Assembly (NCBI RefSeq): GCF_025399195.1
Contig: NW_026252088.1
Span: forward strand, 496,001-560,000
DNA: 64,000 nucleotides
Source of the DNA: Umbelopsis ramanniana AG
Lineage: Eukaryota > Mucoromycota > Umbelopsidomycetes > Umbelopsidales > Umbelopsidaceae
Direction: 5' to 3'
Under the pieces are notes generated by a model, which ran no database searches, was not told where the DNA came from, and worked only from the letters and a program-made list of their open reading frames with translations. Position 1 is the stretch's first letter. Every line of letters starts with the position of its first letter. The position numbers and the translations under genes are program-made. Below are positions 1-12,380 of this stretch, one piece after another.

Positions 1-3000
1 CTTTCATATACCTATTTGTACGTTCGTATGAAGAAGAACCCGCTTGTGTATGGCATGGACCATACTGTGCCTGCTGAAGATCCGTTACTTGGAGCCAAAC
101 GACGAGAGCTCATCATACTGGCAGCAAGAAAATTGGCGAAAAATCAAATGATTATTTTTGATGAAGCAACCGGCTATCTCACCGCTAAAGATCTCGGTAG
201 AATTTCTTCCAACTTCTATATCAGACATACCAGTGTCGAAATTTTCAACACCATTATGAAACCTCGAATGACGGAAGCCGATGTGTTGTCCATGATCAGT
301 TTAAGTACGGAGTTCGATAACATCAAGGCTCGCGAGACTGAAGGCAAAGAGCTATCGCACCTGATCGAGCAAGCGTGTGCATGTGATATCAAGGTAAGCA
401 TAATATGTCAATAGACATCTAGCGTACAAGTAGCAGCCTGACTGAATATTATATCCCATTTGTAGGGTGGCACGGATAGCACACATGGCAAAGTCAACAT
501 TTTACTGCAATCTTACATATCAAATGCCTATGTTGAGGATTTCGCATTAGTCTCAGACTGCGCCTATGTGGCACAGAATGCTGGGCGAATTGTGCGTGCG
601 CTATTTGAGATAGCACTCAACAGAAACTGGGGTCCAACTGCCTCAGTGCTTCTTTCCATTAATAAGGCCATCGAGAAGAGAATGTGGACTTTTGAGCATC
701 CGCTTGCGCAGATGGGTCTACCAAACGATATCGTACAAAAATTGCAGAACCGTAGCCACGTCCCAAGTATCGAGGAAATGAGGGACATGGAACCGGCTGA
801 ACTTGGCGAGCTTGTGCACCACAAACGAATGGGAATGACCATCGCAAAATGTGTAGACCAGTTTCCAATGTTGATTTTGGATGCCCATATCGCTCCAATC
901 ACCAGAAATGTTCTCAGCATTGAGCTCAATATTATTCCTGACTTTGTCTGGAATGAACGAGTTCATAACAACTCACAAGCCTGGTGGATTTGGGCGGAAG
1001 ACTCGGAAAATACAGAGATATACTATTCGGAATACTTTGTTCTTACTAAGAAGCAACTTGGAGAAACCATCTCTATCGGTTTTACCATCCCACTTGTCGA
1101 GCCTCTCCCATCTCAAATTTACATTCGAGCCGTGTCGGATCGCTGGCTTGGATCAGAAACTGTTCTACCAGTCTCCTTCCAACATTTGATTCTCCCTGAA
1201 CTGTATCCACCACACACTGATCTGTTAGACCTTCAACCTTTGCCTGTATCGGCTCTGAAGAATGACGTTTTGGAAGCTATTTGTGCCAAACGATTCACAC
1301 ACTTCAACCCGGTTCAGACACAGATCTTCCACACCCTATATCATACTGACCATAACGCACTAGTTGGTGCGCCTACTGGTTCTGGTAAAACTATCGCCGC
1401 TGAGCTATCCATGTGGTATGTATCAATCCAGCTCATTTCATGTCATACGCAAAAAAAAAAAAAAAAAACGCATCAGTGCTTTACTTACTCGTTACAATGA
1501 TCATCAGGGCTGCATTCCGTGACCACCCTGGCAGCAAAGTGGTTTACATTGCGCCAATGAAGGCTCTGGTCCGAGAACGTGTAGCGGACTGGAATAAGCG
1601 TGTTACTCGTCAAACGAACAAGAAGCTAGTGGAGTTGACAGGTGATGTCACGCCTGATATGAAAACCATTGAAGAGGCCGATATCATCATCACCACACCT
1701 GAAAAATGGGACGGTATCAGTCGAAGTTGGCAAACTAGAGGCTATGTACAAAAAGTATCTTGTGTCATCATTGACGAAATTCATTTACTTGGTGGTGACC
1801 GTGGTCCCATTCTTGAAGTCATTGTTTCTCGCATGAACTACATTGGATCACAGCTTGATCGAAAGGTTCGAATCATTGGTCTTTCTACAGCCTTGGCAAA
1901 TGCAAGAGACCTTGCCGATTGGTTGGGTATTCAAGAAGTTGGGCTATTCAACTTTCGCCACTCAGTGCGTCCAGTACCTCTGGAGGTATACATTGATGGC
2001 TTCCCTGGCAAGAATTACTGCCCACGCATGGCTACTATGAACAAACCAACGTATGCAGCCATCAAGACACATTCACCAAAGCAGCCTGTAATTGTCTTTG
2101 TTTCTTCTCGCCGGCAGACGAGGTTGACTGCACAAGATTTAATTGCATACTGCGGTATGGAAGATAACCCAAGACAATGGCTTGGTGTTCCAGACGACGA
2201 TATGGAAATCATATTGAACAACGTTCACGACGAATCATTGAAGATGTCACTAGCCTTTGGTATTGGTCTTCATCACGCTGGTTTGACCGAAAATGACCGT
2301 AAAATTGTCGAGGAACTCTACTTGAACCTCAAGATCCAAATCCTGATCGCTACCAGTACCCTTGCTTGGGGTGTCAATTTCCCAGCGCACTTGGTCGTGG
2401 TGAAAGGAACTGAGTACTACAACTACAAAGTTGGCCGATATGTCGATTATCCCATCACAGATGTTCTGCAAATGATGGGAAGAGCTGGTGAGTACAGAAT
2501 AATACAACGCGTGAAGCGCAAGATGCAACGAAGGTTGGGTGAACAAATTGGCTCATTGATTCAATCCTACAGGTCGTCCTCAGTTCGACAATACTGGTAT
2601 CGCAAGAATCTTTGCACATGATACTAAGAAGAATTTCTTGAAAAAATTCCTTCACGAACCGTTCCCTGTCGAATCCAGCTTGCACAAGTTCATGGATGAC
2701 CATATTGATGCTGAGATAGTGGCCGGTACCATTACATCGAAGCAAGATGCGCTAGATTACTTGACTTGGACTTACTTTTACAGACGTCTACAGCAGAATC
2801 CTACCTATTATGGGTTAGAGGACGCTAGTCAAGATGGTGTGAATGCTTTCTTGTCGCAAACTATCAATGATGTTGTGGGTAGACTGGAAGAATCTGGATG
2901 CGTTGAAGTCATTGACGGCTTTGAGCTGGCCCCCACTACCTCAGCTCGAATTGCGTCATACTACTATCTTCGACATCAAACGCTTCGACTCTTCCGCCAA

Positions 3001-4105
3001 GAGATCAAGCACGACTCCCCCTTTGAGGATCTATTATCGATTCTGTCCAACGTTCCGGAATACAGCGAACTGCCTGTTCGATGTAACGAAGACCTTCTCA
3101 ATCGAGAAATCGAAAAAGATGTTGTCTATCCTGTACAGTCCATGGATTCATACATCAGCCCCCACGTCAAGGCATATGTTTTGCTTCAAGCTCATTTCGC
3201 TCGACTACCTCTTCCCATATCCGACTATATCACCGATCAGATTACGGTCTTAGATTCTGCTATTCGTTTCTGTCAGGTTCGTTTAAGGGGGTTTTTTTAC
3301 AACTGCTTAGTCGTGCCTTAGTCTTTTTCTTGCTTATGTTGATATCTCTTATTGTATTATAGGCTATGATTGATGTTGCCGCAGACACTGGTTTGCTCAC
3401 AACAAGTCTCACCGTCATGAATATGCTGCAATGCATCAAGCAAGCTCGATACTTGCATGATTCAACCCTCTTGACCTTACCTGGAATTCAAGAATACATG
3501 CTGGACAAGATAAAGCATAAGGGACGTGTCATTCGTAATATTGCTGAATTGACGGAATTGAGTCCTGCCGAAATTCAAAAGATATTCCAGAATCTGCAAC
3601 TTAGCAAAGATCAGATCAGAGCGGTAAGTTGGATCAAATTGGTGTCGTGTGAGCACCTTCAGTATACTAATTAGCTGCACAGATATCTGTCATGGTATCG
3701 CGATTGCCAGTTTTGAATATTCAGACCAAGGTTGATACTCAGAAGTCGTATCTGATTCCGGAAGCAGAATACAAAATCAAAATTGATATACGACGACTTC
3801 CTCGATCAAAAGGACCCCACGACGGTCGTATTCATTCCCCATTCTTCCCCAAACCCCAGTACGAATCTTGGTGGTTAGTTCTAGGTGATACCCAAACCGA
3901 TGAGCTCTTAGCGCTGAAGCGTATTAGTATGCGAAACGGACCGAATGAGACTCTGGGTGAAAAGGCCAGCACCTCGTTGACCATAGATGCCCCTGCTCGA
4001 CTTGGCAAACATGAATACACTCTTTTCGTTATGAGTGACGGCTACCTTGGTCTCGACCAAATTGTTACCGTTCCATTTGAAACTAGAATGGATTTAGATT
4101 CGTAG
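1..4105 (+). CDS. SLH1: ASCC3/Slh1-type Ski2-like RNA helicase, 5' end outside window
   Basis: C-terminal 1236 residues of a Brr2-family double-cassette helicase. In yeast (Slh1) and animals (ASCC3) the family works in the ribosome quality-control trigger complex, which splits collided ribosomes. Exons are 1-393, 466-1415, 1508-2487, 2573-3276, 3363-3623 and 3683-4105; the frame is already open at base 1. Order: end of the first cassette with its Sec63 domain, then the second RecA pair with Walker [10 protein letters not shown], box [22 protein letters not shown] and QMMGRAGRPQFD, then the second Sec63 domain. The opening [12 protein letters not shown] and the [17 protein letters not shown] block fit ASCC3/Slh1 better than the spliceosomal Brr2. 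It converges on the CSC1-like gene, and an AATAAA lies at 4175. Confidence 0.93.
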
Positions 4106-4465
4106 AGTGGAGTTAAATGAAGTGGGGTGCAGCATTACTTAGCTGTACGTGATAAATGTGTACTATACTCCTGAAATAAAATCAGATCTGTACTTTCTAC
4201 GCATTTGTTTTATTGCCGCGTTTACCGAGATTTCGCGAGTAGGTAAAACCAATTACTCTACTCATATCAAACTAGATTACAAGCTCACACCATCAATGCC
4301 AATGTGTTGAAAACAGAAATCTATTGGAGAAAAAATGCGAAAGCCATTTCATTGCACGACGAAAGTACTTTCTGAAAAGTGTATACTTTACAAATAGGAG
4401 TAAGAGCATTTAACGATAATAGAATAGTTGTGGTTATGTAAATGTACAATGGAAACATCCATGTT
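4106..4465. other. Convergent intergenic spacer with poly(A) signals
   Basis: This 360-base gap separates the 3' ends of two convergent genes. It holds an AATAAA at 4175-4180 that would serve the helicase transcript. I see no supported gene; the open frame crossing it on the minus strand overlaps the 3' end of the channel gene in another frame. Confidence 0.5.
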
Positions 4466-7400
4466 TTAAACTCTTGGAGGATAGTAGCCATTGCGACCAG
4501 CGCTTTGTGAATAGTAAGGGTCATTGACGTTTCCCATTTCATACGATTCATGTTGGTAAGTGTTATCGTACTGATGAGCTTCGTGACCAAAATAGTTTGA
4601 GTCCGATTCATGTAGCGATGGTGAGCTGTATTCGTTGAACTCTGGGGCCATCAAGGGTCGATTGGCAGAATATGGGTCTTCATGATCGCTTGGTCGTCGA
4701 GACGGCTGGTATGTTTGTGGTTGCTGGTATCGCATGGCTGGCGTGTTGGCTGACATCATGGGTGTCGACATAGGATATGGAGTCATATCGTACTCGTTAT
4801 ATTTGTAAACGCCGTCCAATCCTTCTGCTCTATCATCGATATCCAATTCATTTTCAGGAATGGCTTGGAAGCGAAGATCATGCGCATCACCACGATTGAT
4901 AATGCTCATATGCTTCACACTCTTCTTCCTAGTCACTTTACTTGTGAAACTCTCTTGTATTCCACGCATTTTGCCAGCAAAAACTTGTGGCAGTAGGTGC
5001 TGTGCGCGTTCGTGCACCATGGGCGTAGGCAACTCTGCAAAAAAAGCTGGGTTACCGAACCGGATGCCGATGCGGTTGCGACGGGAGATGGTTGCGCCTG
5101 GTCCATCTACGCTTGGAATGCTTTGTTCTTCGGATGCAGGTACTTTATAGTAGTACACGTAAGGGTCGAATCGCTTGCTCAGGACAATTTTGTAAATGAT
5201 CGTTATCACAGGTAGCGGGCAAATGGTGTACGTTTGAATTGTGGCTGACTTGAAATAGAGAATCAAAATCATGATCAGTTGGAACAGAACTGTGGACGCG
5301 AGCATACGGTTGATGATCACTCGGAAGATTTGACCACCAGTTTCTGTCTTGGTTGTAAAGATATACCTGTTGATAGTAGGCCTTGGGTTAAAGCGGAGGA
5401 TCTGAGATCAGACACCGAAGTAGCAAACTTACATTAGAAGATATCTGAAGACCACAGTAGCAATGAAAAAGTAGAACAATGTGAAAGGTAGGATAAGAGG
5501 AGCGATCACGGAGTAGACAAGCCCGACAGTAAAGAAGAACAGAAGTAGATTGTACGAGAGCGAATAGTCAAAGTTCGGAGGTCTTGTGAACTCTCTCAAC
5601 TGGCGCGGACTTGGATTGAAAAACCATTTTCTACAAGTTTGACAACTTGATGAGCACTCACTTTTGGAAATTCGCACCTTGTGAAAGTACATACCTGAAT
5701 GCAACGTAAAGCAAAGAAAAAATTTGTGCCAGATCCAGTAAAATACCCAAACTCCTCTGTTAAATGCACCAAACATAACGATGAGTATACTAGGAATACA
5801 AGTACCAATGAATGAAAATGCTTTGAACAAAACGGGCACTTACCAAAGTCACGTAATTGGTCCAGTATGTGCTGACATCTATGATTGAAAAAGAAGTTAC
5901 GGTGTCAGTAAGTGTGAAAATCAGTTGAAGTTAAATAGTCAAGTTTTTGCCTAATGCTTAGTACACTTACTTGCTAAACTTTTAGCCAAAAGATTGAGAT
6001 TCTGACGCATAAGAGAAATGACATTGATGGTATCTCCACTGTTAACCGATGCCGAAATCTTTGTGTAGAGGTTCAAAATGGTGGATGCAATTGTGAACAC
6101 CAACAAGTTGTTGATGATAAAGAATAGATAGAGTTTTCCCAATACTATAAGAAAAACCAAATGGTTCGAATTAATACTCAGACCATATTATCAGCAGTTG
6201 TTATGAATACTTGCCTTGACGATCTAGTGATGTCTTAGTAATATATCCTTGTCGTCTTGAAATGGCTCTGAGGATATGGGGCAGAATCAAGAAAAATAGA
6301 GCCATAACGAGAGGAGCAAACCAGGCTTCGACAAGAGATATAAAGAAGGGATTGGCTTTGGAGAACGCTTTGGAATTGGGGAAGAGATTGATCACGTTCT
6401 TGACGTTGGAACTGACAGAGAGGATACTTGTCGGCACAAACCATAAGATCAACAGTAAGTAGTAGATAACGTTCCAAAAAATCTTTTTACTTCGTCTGAC
6501 AGCTTGCGACATGGCCATGTTGGTCCAGATAACATCATTGGGAGCAGGCGCAAGTCGAATGCTAGGCGAATTAAGGGCGCCGGTCTTGAACTTAGAAGGA
6601 ACTCCGTTTCTCAGTTGCTTAGCGGCTGCGTGGGCCCAGCTAACACGAGAGAATGAAACCCAGCCATAGTTCTCGGGCTTTATGCCTTGAATGTTAGAGC
6701 GAATGTGTTCAATTTGCTCTTCGTAGGTCTGCACTTGGTGACTCAAATAGTCGATGGCATCCACCTTTCTACCTCCACATCCAAATTTTCCTCCAATGGT
6801 TTTCATGGGTCGGTTATTGGAGACTTTTCCATCCTTGAGATAGCTTGCCAGTGTGTTTTCCAATTCGCGGACAGCAGCTTCATGCTTTTCCATAATTTCG
6901 TTCAACATACCGCTTTTTCTTCCTACGGATGCTTGCTGAATTGGATACTTTGTACAGATTTGCTGCATCCACTTTCGTAGCTTTTCATCACTTTGAAGGC
7001 CTGCTGGTAAATTCATAACGAGCAGCGATTTGGATTGAACTGTAGCTTGATAATCCGTGCTTTCGAAGTATTGTTGTCTCATTTGGATGTATTCAGCGTA
7101 AGACCTCCAGATGACAAAATAAAGAATGCCGCTCATAATGTACGTTCCAGCCGTGTGGGCCCAAAACCACCTGGTTCAGGTATTAGCACGGAGCAATATA
7201 CTTTATGATCAATTTCAGCCTACGTACCTCATTTCTCCTGTTTTGTCGTATGAGTTACCATAAGTGTTGATGGCGGTAAGGGAGAGAACGTTCAAGATGT
7301 TTGCTGTGGTTGGTGGCCATTGATCACTATGAAAGTATGAAGAAAAAAGATTGAGCTGCCAATGTTTACGCAAACAATAGACCCTCCAAGTCGATATATT

Positions 7401-7940
7401 ACCCTGTCTGACTGGTGGCGGCAATGTTGATTGGAATCAATACAAGACATCCTACTATAGACAAGAAGTAGAAAATTCTTCGGAACATGCGCAAGCACCG
7501 AATGAACATGACAGCATCCCATCCGATGTTTCTGATCAATACATCATCTTTTACTTGTGCCACAGGTTTGACCCAGTCAAACAGACCCTTTCCAACCTTT
7601 GGAGGTCGCTTCCTACAGACGTACAAGCTGTCAGAAACGGTGTGCCGCAACGCCATTGACATCAACAAGTCACTTACCCTTCTTCTGCATACTTAAGTTT
7701 TGGAGCATATACCACTGGTAACGACCGGGATTGGTCAGTACTGTCCATGGCAACATTGAAGACACGAGCACGATGTTACTTACGGGAATGGTTAGGGCGT
7801 AGGATGTTGAAGGCTAAAATAACACCTACGGCTATAGCAGCGTTGATACCGAGCTGGGTAGCCAAACCAGTCAGGTCCATAGCACCGTTCGTATTTTCAT
7901 TGGTAACCAGTGCGATTGGAAGGCCATTGTTGGAACTCAT
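4466..7940 (-). CDS. CSC1/OSCA-like (DUF221) membrane channel protein
   Basis: Ten exons give 952 residues: 7940-7780, 7740-7678, 7612-7403, 7326-7228, 7170-6215, 6144-5971, 5878-5844, 5756-5695, 5630-5433 and 5366-4466. The order matches the CSC1/Rsn1/Phm7 family: N-terminal TM segment, VYAPKLKYAEE, FDWVKP, a cytosolic RRM-like region with a CGGRKVDAIDYL loop, then the multi-TM core with FIINNLLVFTIAST, TYWTNYVTL, KWFFNPSPRQLREFTRPP and YSVIAPLILPFTLFYF. The C-terminal tail is polar and Tyr/Ser rich and may be regulatory. Family members are mechanosensitive or osmosensitive cation channels; transport here is inferred from family. Intron 6145-6214 starts with GC (CAAG/GCAAGT) and ends with AG; the join restores SLDRQVLGKLYL. 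Confidence 0.92.
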
Positions 7941-8126
7941 GCTGTTTTAACACGAACCAGTTACGAAAAGCGAAGCTGCACTCAATGTGGACGATCAAAT
8001 TTTGTCTGCTTCCAAAAAAAGATTATGGGTCCCGACTCGTGTCGCACCTTGGGCCCAATCTGAGATAGAACGAAAGAATATAATGGAAAAGACTCTTATA
8101 TTTACAATTAAAATAAGGACAATCTA

Positions 8127-9026
8127 CTACTGGAAAACTGGTGGGCGATTGATCTTGTTACGTTGTAAGCGTAAAAACAGCCAATCTACAGCTTCCTGAA
8201 CGCCGTGCCTGAGAGGAAAATACGGTTTGGAGTTAATTTTGCGTACAGTGACCACTTCTGAAACACCACCTTAATTAAAAAAAAAAAAACCCTTACCCTT
8301 CAAGCGCACTAATTGGTAGTACCCGGGAATCACGAGCTCCCAGCTTGAGAGCAATTTGATTGAAGACTTCTTTGATCTCCTCTACACGAAGAGCTCCTTC
8401 AATGTCTTGCTTGTTGGCCAACATAAGAATAGGAAGTCCTTCAGCATTGTCGTTCATGATAATTTTTTCTATAGAACTGAATTAAATTTGTGTCTTTTTC
8501 AATACTGGTCCTACCAGAGAGCTTATTCTACTTACCGAATGTCTCTTTACATTCTTCAATACGAGCCTTATCGGTAGAATCAACTACAAATACGATGGCA
8601 TGACATTCTGTGTAATAATTGGCCCAGATGCTGTGTAGGTCCCTTTGGCCGCCAAGGTCCCAGAAATTTATTCTGGCTGATTTGATATCCACTTTGCAGA
8701 CTAAAGTTTAGGTCAGTCACCGCCTTGCGTGGTCTAAGCTGCCTCCACCAAAATTATAAAGGGTCATAGAAAACTCACTGTTAAGTCCCACTGTTGGTGC
8801 TATTTTTTCCGGAGGCAATGCAGGTACTCCTAAGAAGAGGGCCTTAATACGCTCCAGCAAGGTCTAGTTCGAAATGGTGTGTTATCATCACACACGGTCT
8901 TCGGCATTCAACATAACAATGAATGTTAATTACCGTTTTTCCTGCATTGTCCAGACCGATGATCATGACATAGTATTCTTCTCTCCGAGTTAGGTACTTG
9001 TAAGTACCACTTAATAGGGTATACAT
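8127..9026 (-). CDS. ARL3: ARFRP1/Arl3-type small GTPase
   Basis: Five exons (9026-8934, 8863-8779, 8700-8536, 8468-8297, 8208-8127) give 198 residues, close to human ARFRP1 (201). The N-terminus MYTLLSGTYKYL is typical of ARFRP1/yeast Arl3, which lacks the myristoylated glycine at position 2 and is recruited through N-acetylation. G1 is GLDNAGKT, switch I APTVGLN, G3 WDLGGQ, G4 NKQD and G5 SAL. The family acts at the trans-Golgi upstream of Arl1 and GRIP golgins. The start is fixed by the strongly conserved first twelve residues. A CACGTG site lies 69-74 bases upstream of the ATG, at 9095-9100. Confidence 0.95.
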
Positions 9027-9094
9027 GACTTTGGAGGTGGCTCCTAAACGCAGAACAGTGCGACCAGAGGCTGACTGTAGCTGAAGTGACCAGT

Positions 9095-9100
9095 CACGTG
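9095..9100. promoter_or_regulatory. CACGTG E-box upstream of the ARFRP1 homologue
   Basis: A palindromic CACGTG lies 69 bases upstream of the GTPase start, in the sequence GTCACGTGG. In fungi such sites are bound by bHLH factors such as Cbf1 or Pho4 types. Similar sites lie in two other promoters of this window. Function is an inference from position and motif only. Confidence 0.3.
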
Positions 9101-9265
9101 GCTACCTATTACAATCTCAGGCGTAATGTGTCCTTGATTGTCTAAGAAGAGCACTAAGAACAGTAGTAGTAGGAGAGCAAAAATTATAGAGCTGTGTTAT
9201 TTCCTGACTTAAAACTAAAACACTATCAAATTCTATGCTCTCTGATATATCAACAATGATTAAAG

Positions 9266-9702
9266 CTAAATATTGGACTGTTGAAGCCAAGGACGACCAA
9301 ACTGCAGTAGGTCAGGCTTTGTCCATTCGGTGAGCGTTTGCAATTTCTGTGGAAAGCTGCAAATAGTAGAGCTACCACGCAATTCCTCGATGAAGTCTTT
9401 CATCTTTGTATCTTAGACGGCCAATGCAAGTGAAGGTCGGATATACGGCGGATTTCTTTACCGTAACCTGCGCGATTAAGATGGTATTTCCCATATTTGG
9501 TAAAAAATGGAAGATGGTCCTTTTCGACGAGACACACTCTTCCCATCGGGGTTTCTCCCTCATGCCATTCGGACAGTAGATGTACCTTGATACGCCCTTC
9601 ATCGTACGACATGTTCGATTGCTTGTGTGGAAATTGGCGTACTGTGGGACCGCAGTTTTGCTCCAATAAATCGCTCAAAGCAACCCTTATTACTGCAAAC
9701 AT
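9266..9702 (-). CDS. Small basic protein, possible mitochondrial bL9m-like
   Basis: Two exons (9702-9462, 9411-9266) give 128 residues, joined over a 50-base GT-AG intron that extends an otherwise early-stopping frame into a coding-like tail ending FGRPWLQQSNI. An in-frame stop lies just upstream of the ATG, so the start is secure for this frame. The N-terminus, MFAVIRVALSDLLEQN, could be a mitochondrial presequence. The central block KVHLLSEWHEG..MGRVCLVEKDHLPFFTKYGKYHL faintly recalls the bL9 ribosomal fold (basic strand, glycine turn, strand, GKA-like motif), but the usual xRN-L signature is not visible. I do not recognise the protein with certainty. It is tandem with, and downstream of, the next minus-strand neighbourhood and shares no obvious operon-like link. 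Confidence 0.5.
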
Positions 9703-10219
9703 GCTGCGATACTACCTTTGCTGTACGCTCTTAAGGGGGTGTTCATGTCAAGCATTGATCTCTTCAAATCTATGTAACAGCATTTTTCTGCCTTGTACAT
9801 CTGTTTCAATTGAAGAGGAAAAGTCCTTGAAAGTAATTGTAAAACTGAACATTGTGTTGTTCTGCTATTGATTTGGTAGGTTTAGCGGTCATTGACCAAT
9901 GGCCACTTTGGTGGCACAGTACAGGACAAAGAAAATTGAGCCATTTTAGCTTACTGCATTAATTCTACTTACTGCCTTGCAGTAGATTTTGTCGCCGCGT
10001 TCTTTACGTTGAAAACATTATAAATACCAGTACCAAAATGCTTTTATTCACTACCCAATATCCTCAGCTAATCACATTGGCGAAACTATATTTTCAACTC
10101 ACATTTATGGAAAAATTCTTGCAAGAACCGCCATAAAGGTAAATTTGATTTGGTTGGTGAGATACCATTGGATCGTGATATTGAATTCCTTGTTGACTAG
10201 ATCCCTGTGGAATGCCAAA
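9703..10219 (+). promoter_or_regulatory. Iron permease promoter and leader with TATA box, 5' UTR intron and upstream ORFs
   Basis: A TATAAAT lies at 10019-10025. Downstream, a consensus donor at 10139 (AAAG/GTAAAT) and an acceptor ending at 10200 (TTGACTAG) define a 62-base leader intron with a good branch-like TTGAC. The leader also has an ATG at 10107 opening a nine-codon frame that stops before the intron, and an ATG at 10212 opening a ten-codon frame that overlaps the main ATG out of frame. I see no other gene in this stretch. Confidence 0.45.
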
Positions 10220-11891
10220 ATGCAATACACTTCAACTGAATTGAAGAGACCGATCACTGAGAGCATTGATGTAGCTCAATATGTAGATAAAAGCAACGGT
10301 GAATTAAAGATGAATGACAAGGACGGGTTTGTGGAAGGTACGAAAGTCTTTTTCAACAGAAGTGGTGGGACTGTATAGGCGCCGAAGGTTTTTGGTCGTC
10401 ATAATCTAACGATATATTTCAACTATTGCAGTGATTGTAGCTAAGCCAGAGGAAACTTTGGCGCATTCTTGTTCTGCGATGAAATACATGTTCAGCATCC
10501 TATGTCTTCCTGGTGCCAGACAAGGCATTGAGATTGCGGCACCCACGCAAACAACTTCCAAAGATGCTGAAAACGATATGCACTACAAGCGTGGGTTAAA
10601 AGCAGGCATGCTTGACCGTTGGCTTGACGCTATTGTCGAATTTTCCGGTTCCGCATACATCTTCTTCTTTATAATGGCTGCTCTCTTCACTTGGGTTTTT
10701 ATGGGCATCCCTTTCGGCCATTCAAACTATTGGCAAATCGTCATTTCTGACTCGCAGGCAATTCTTAGCTACATCTTTGATTCTCTACTTATGCGTCAGC
10801 AGCTGAATGGCTATATATCAAACTTGGAAGTGTCTGCCTGTTTGCGATCTCGGTGCGCTAGCCACAAAAGGATGTTGCGCAATTTGAATGCAGCTATCGA
10901 CTACAAAGAAATAGATGGAGTTAAGGTCGATGAGTTTGCAACTCGTCTTCCTCCTGAGAATTGGTTCGGCAGAATCTGTACTCGGGCTTCTTTCTTTCTT
11001 GGTCACATCTTTACCGTTGTAATATTTTGGATTGGCATTATCATCTGGCTTGGATTTGGGCAATACTGCGGCTGGAACAATGACTGGCAGCTATATATCA
11101 ACTCTGCTACATCGGCCATGATGGTTCTGTACTTCTCTTTCTTGGCAAACATCAGAGAACGTCATAGCAGATATAGCCGTATGTGCGTAGATTTGATTTA
11201 TCAAGCTGATTCCGCTCTTGAATACAAGTTGAGAGTTTTGACTGGCGATGAGACTCCTAATCAGCCGATTATCATACAAGGACTCAAGGTCGGCAACATA
11301 CAGAGGGCAATCGACTATTATGCAGACCTCGTTGGAACTCTCTCTGGTATAGCCATCCTTATTATAGTGCTCATCATATGGATAGCCGTCGGCCCTTTGA
11401 TGTCCTTTAGCGACAATTGGTGGCTACTAATTGGAACATATACAGGGTTGATTGGTATGAACGATGGCTTTGTTCTAAGGAATATACACCATGTCCTCAG
11501 AGTGCACGAAGATATTCAATTCGAAGAAGTTTACATGGAAGATTCTGAAGCATTTTCAATTATCAACCTAGCTCAACCCAAAGATGGCCAATTTTCAAAG
11601 CGCTCGTTCAGCACCAGACTTTCCTTGGCAGTTGGCAATGTTTGCTCTAGCGAATACATGGTCATTGCCGGTACTGCTACTATGATCGGTCTTATCATCA
11701 TTTCCAGCTCAATGAACTGGAGCTTGACAGGTCAACTCATTTCGAACGTGCCTCCAAACATCATTGAGACGTTCTTCATGATGATCCTTATCACAGGACA
11801 TAATGATTTTGAAACCAAGAGACGCGAAGACCTTCATAACATTTATGCAAAGCGATTGAAGCTGCTATCTTACGTTGATACCTTGATGTGA
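10220..11891 (+). CDS. FET4: Fet4-type low-affinity iron/metal permease
   Basis: Exons 10220-10337 and 10432-11891 encode 525 residues. The second exon carries several hydrophobic helices, for example FSGSAYIFFFIMAALFTWVF and LSGIAILIIVLIIWIAVGPL, in the tandem arrangement of the low-affinity iron permease family, with family-like DNWWLLIGTYTGLIGMNDGF and ILITGHNDFETKRREDLH. Yeast Fet4 imports Fe2+, Cu+ and Zn2+ at the plasma membrane; the substrate here is inferred. I chose the ATG at 10220 because an upstream in-frame ATG at 10145 lies inside a likely 5' UTR intron. Two short upstream ORFs precede it and could limit translation. Confidence 0.88.
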
Positions 11892-12380
11892 ACCAGCCTT
11901 CTACACGAAACTGATAATAAAGCTATGAAAGCACTGAGATAATAAGATATCGTTGAAAAATATGATGATGTGTTGCATATTCTTGAAATGAAAATGATTG
12001 AGTTAACAATAAGGTTAGTTAGGGGTTTCAGTCGGCGGAGGTTGCTGAATTATCGATGATTGTAATATCTGAAGGGTTCTCGACATCCACCAAGAAAATG
12101 AGTATCTCAATTCACAATATGATTATAAAGGCTTGCCGCACTGTTTTTTATTTATCAGACAACAATTTTGTGCACTTCAAATGTTTGACATTCTTGCGCA
12201 ACAATCGGGATCATTCTGGGAAGTTCAAACATCAAGAGTATGTAACTCCGCTGCAACCGAGGATGTTCAGCCAAAAAAAAATCTTTAGTTTCTCACAGGA
12301 AAGTTATCTATCTTCTTTCACACTTCGTTCCATTATCAGTTACTGCTTTGTCATCTTACTTCCTCCTTTGCATATCAATT
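11892..12380. other. Intergenic region between permease and MFS transporter
   Basis: This 489-base gap lies between two same-strand genes. It contains a T/C-rich leader just before the transporter start and the permease 3' untranslated region. An open frame at 12056-12400 has no recognisable domain and overlaps the transporter start in another frame, so I do not call it a gene. Confidence 0.4.

Noticed and set aside
9497-9871. 124-codon open frame on the plus strand
   Set aside because: It is antisense to the small two-exon protein, which has better coding character and a proper splice.
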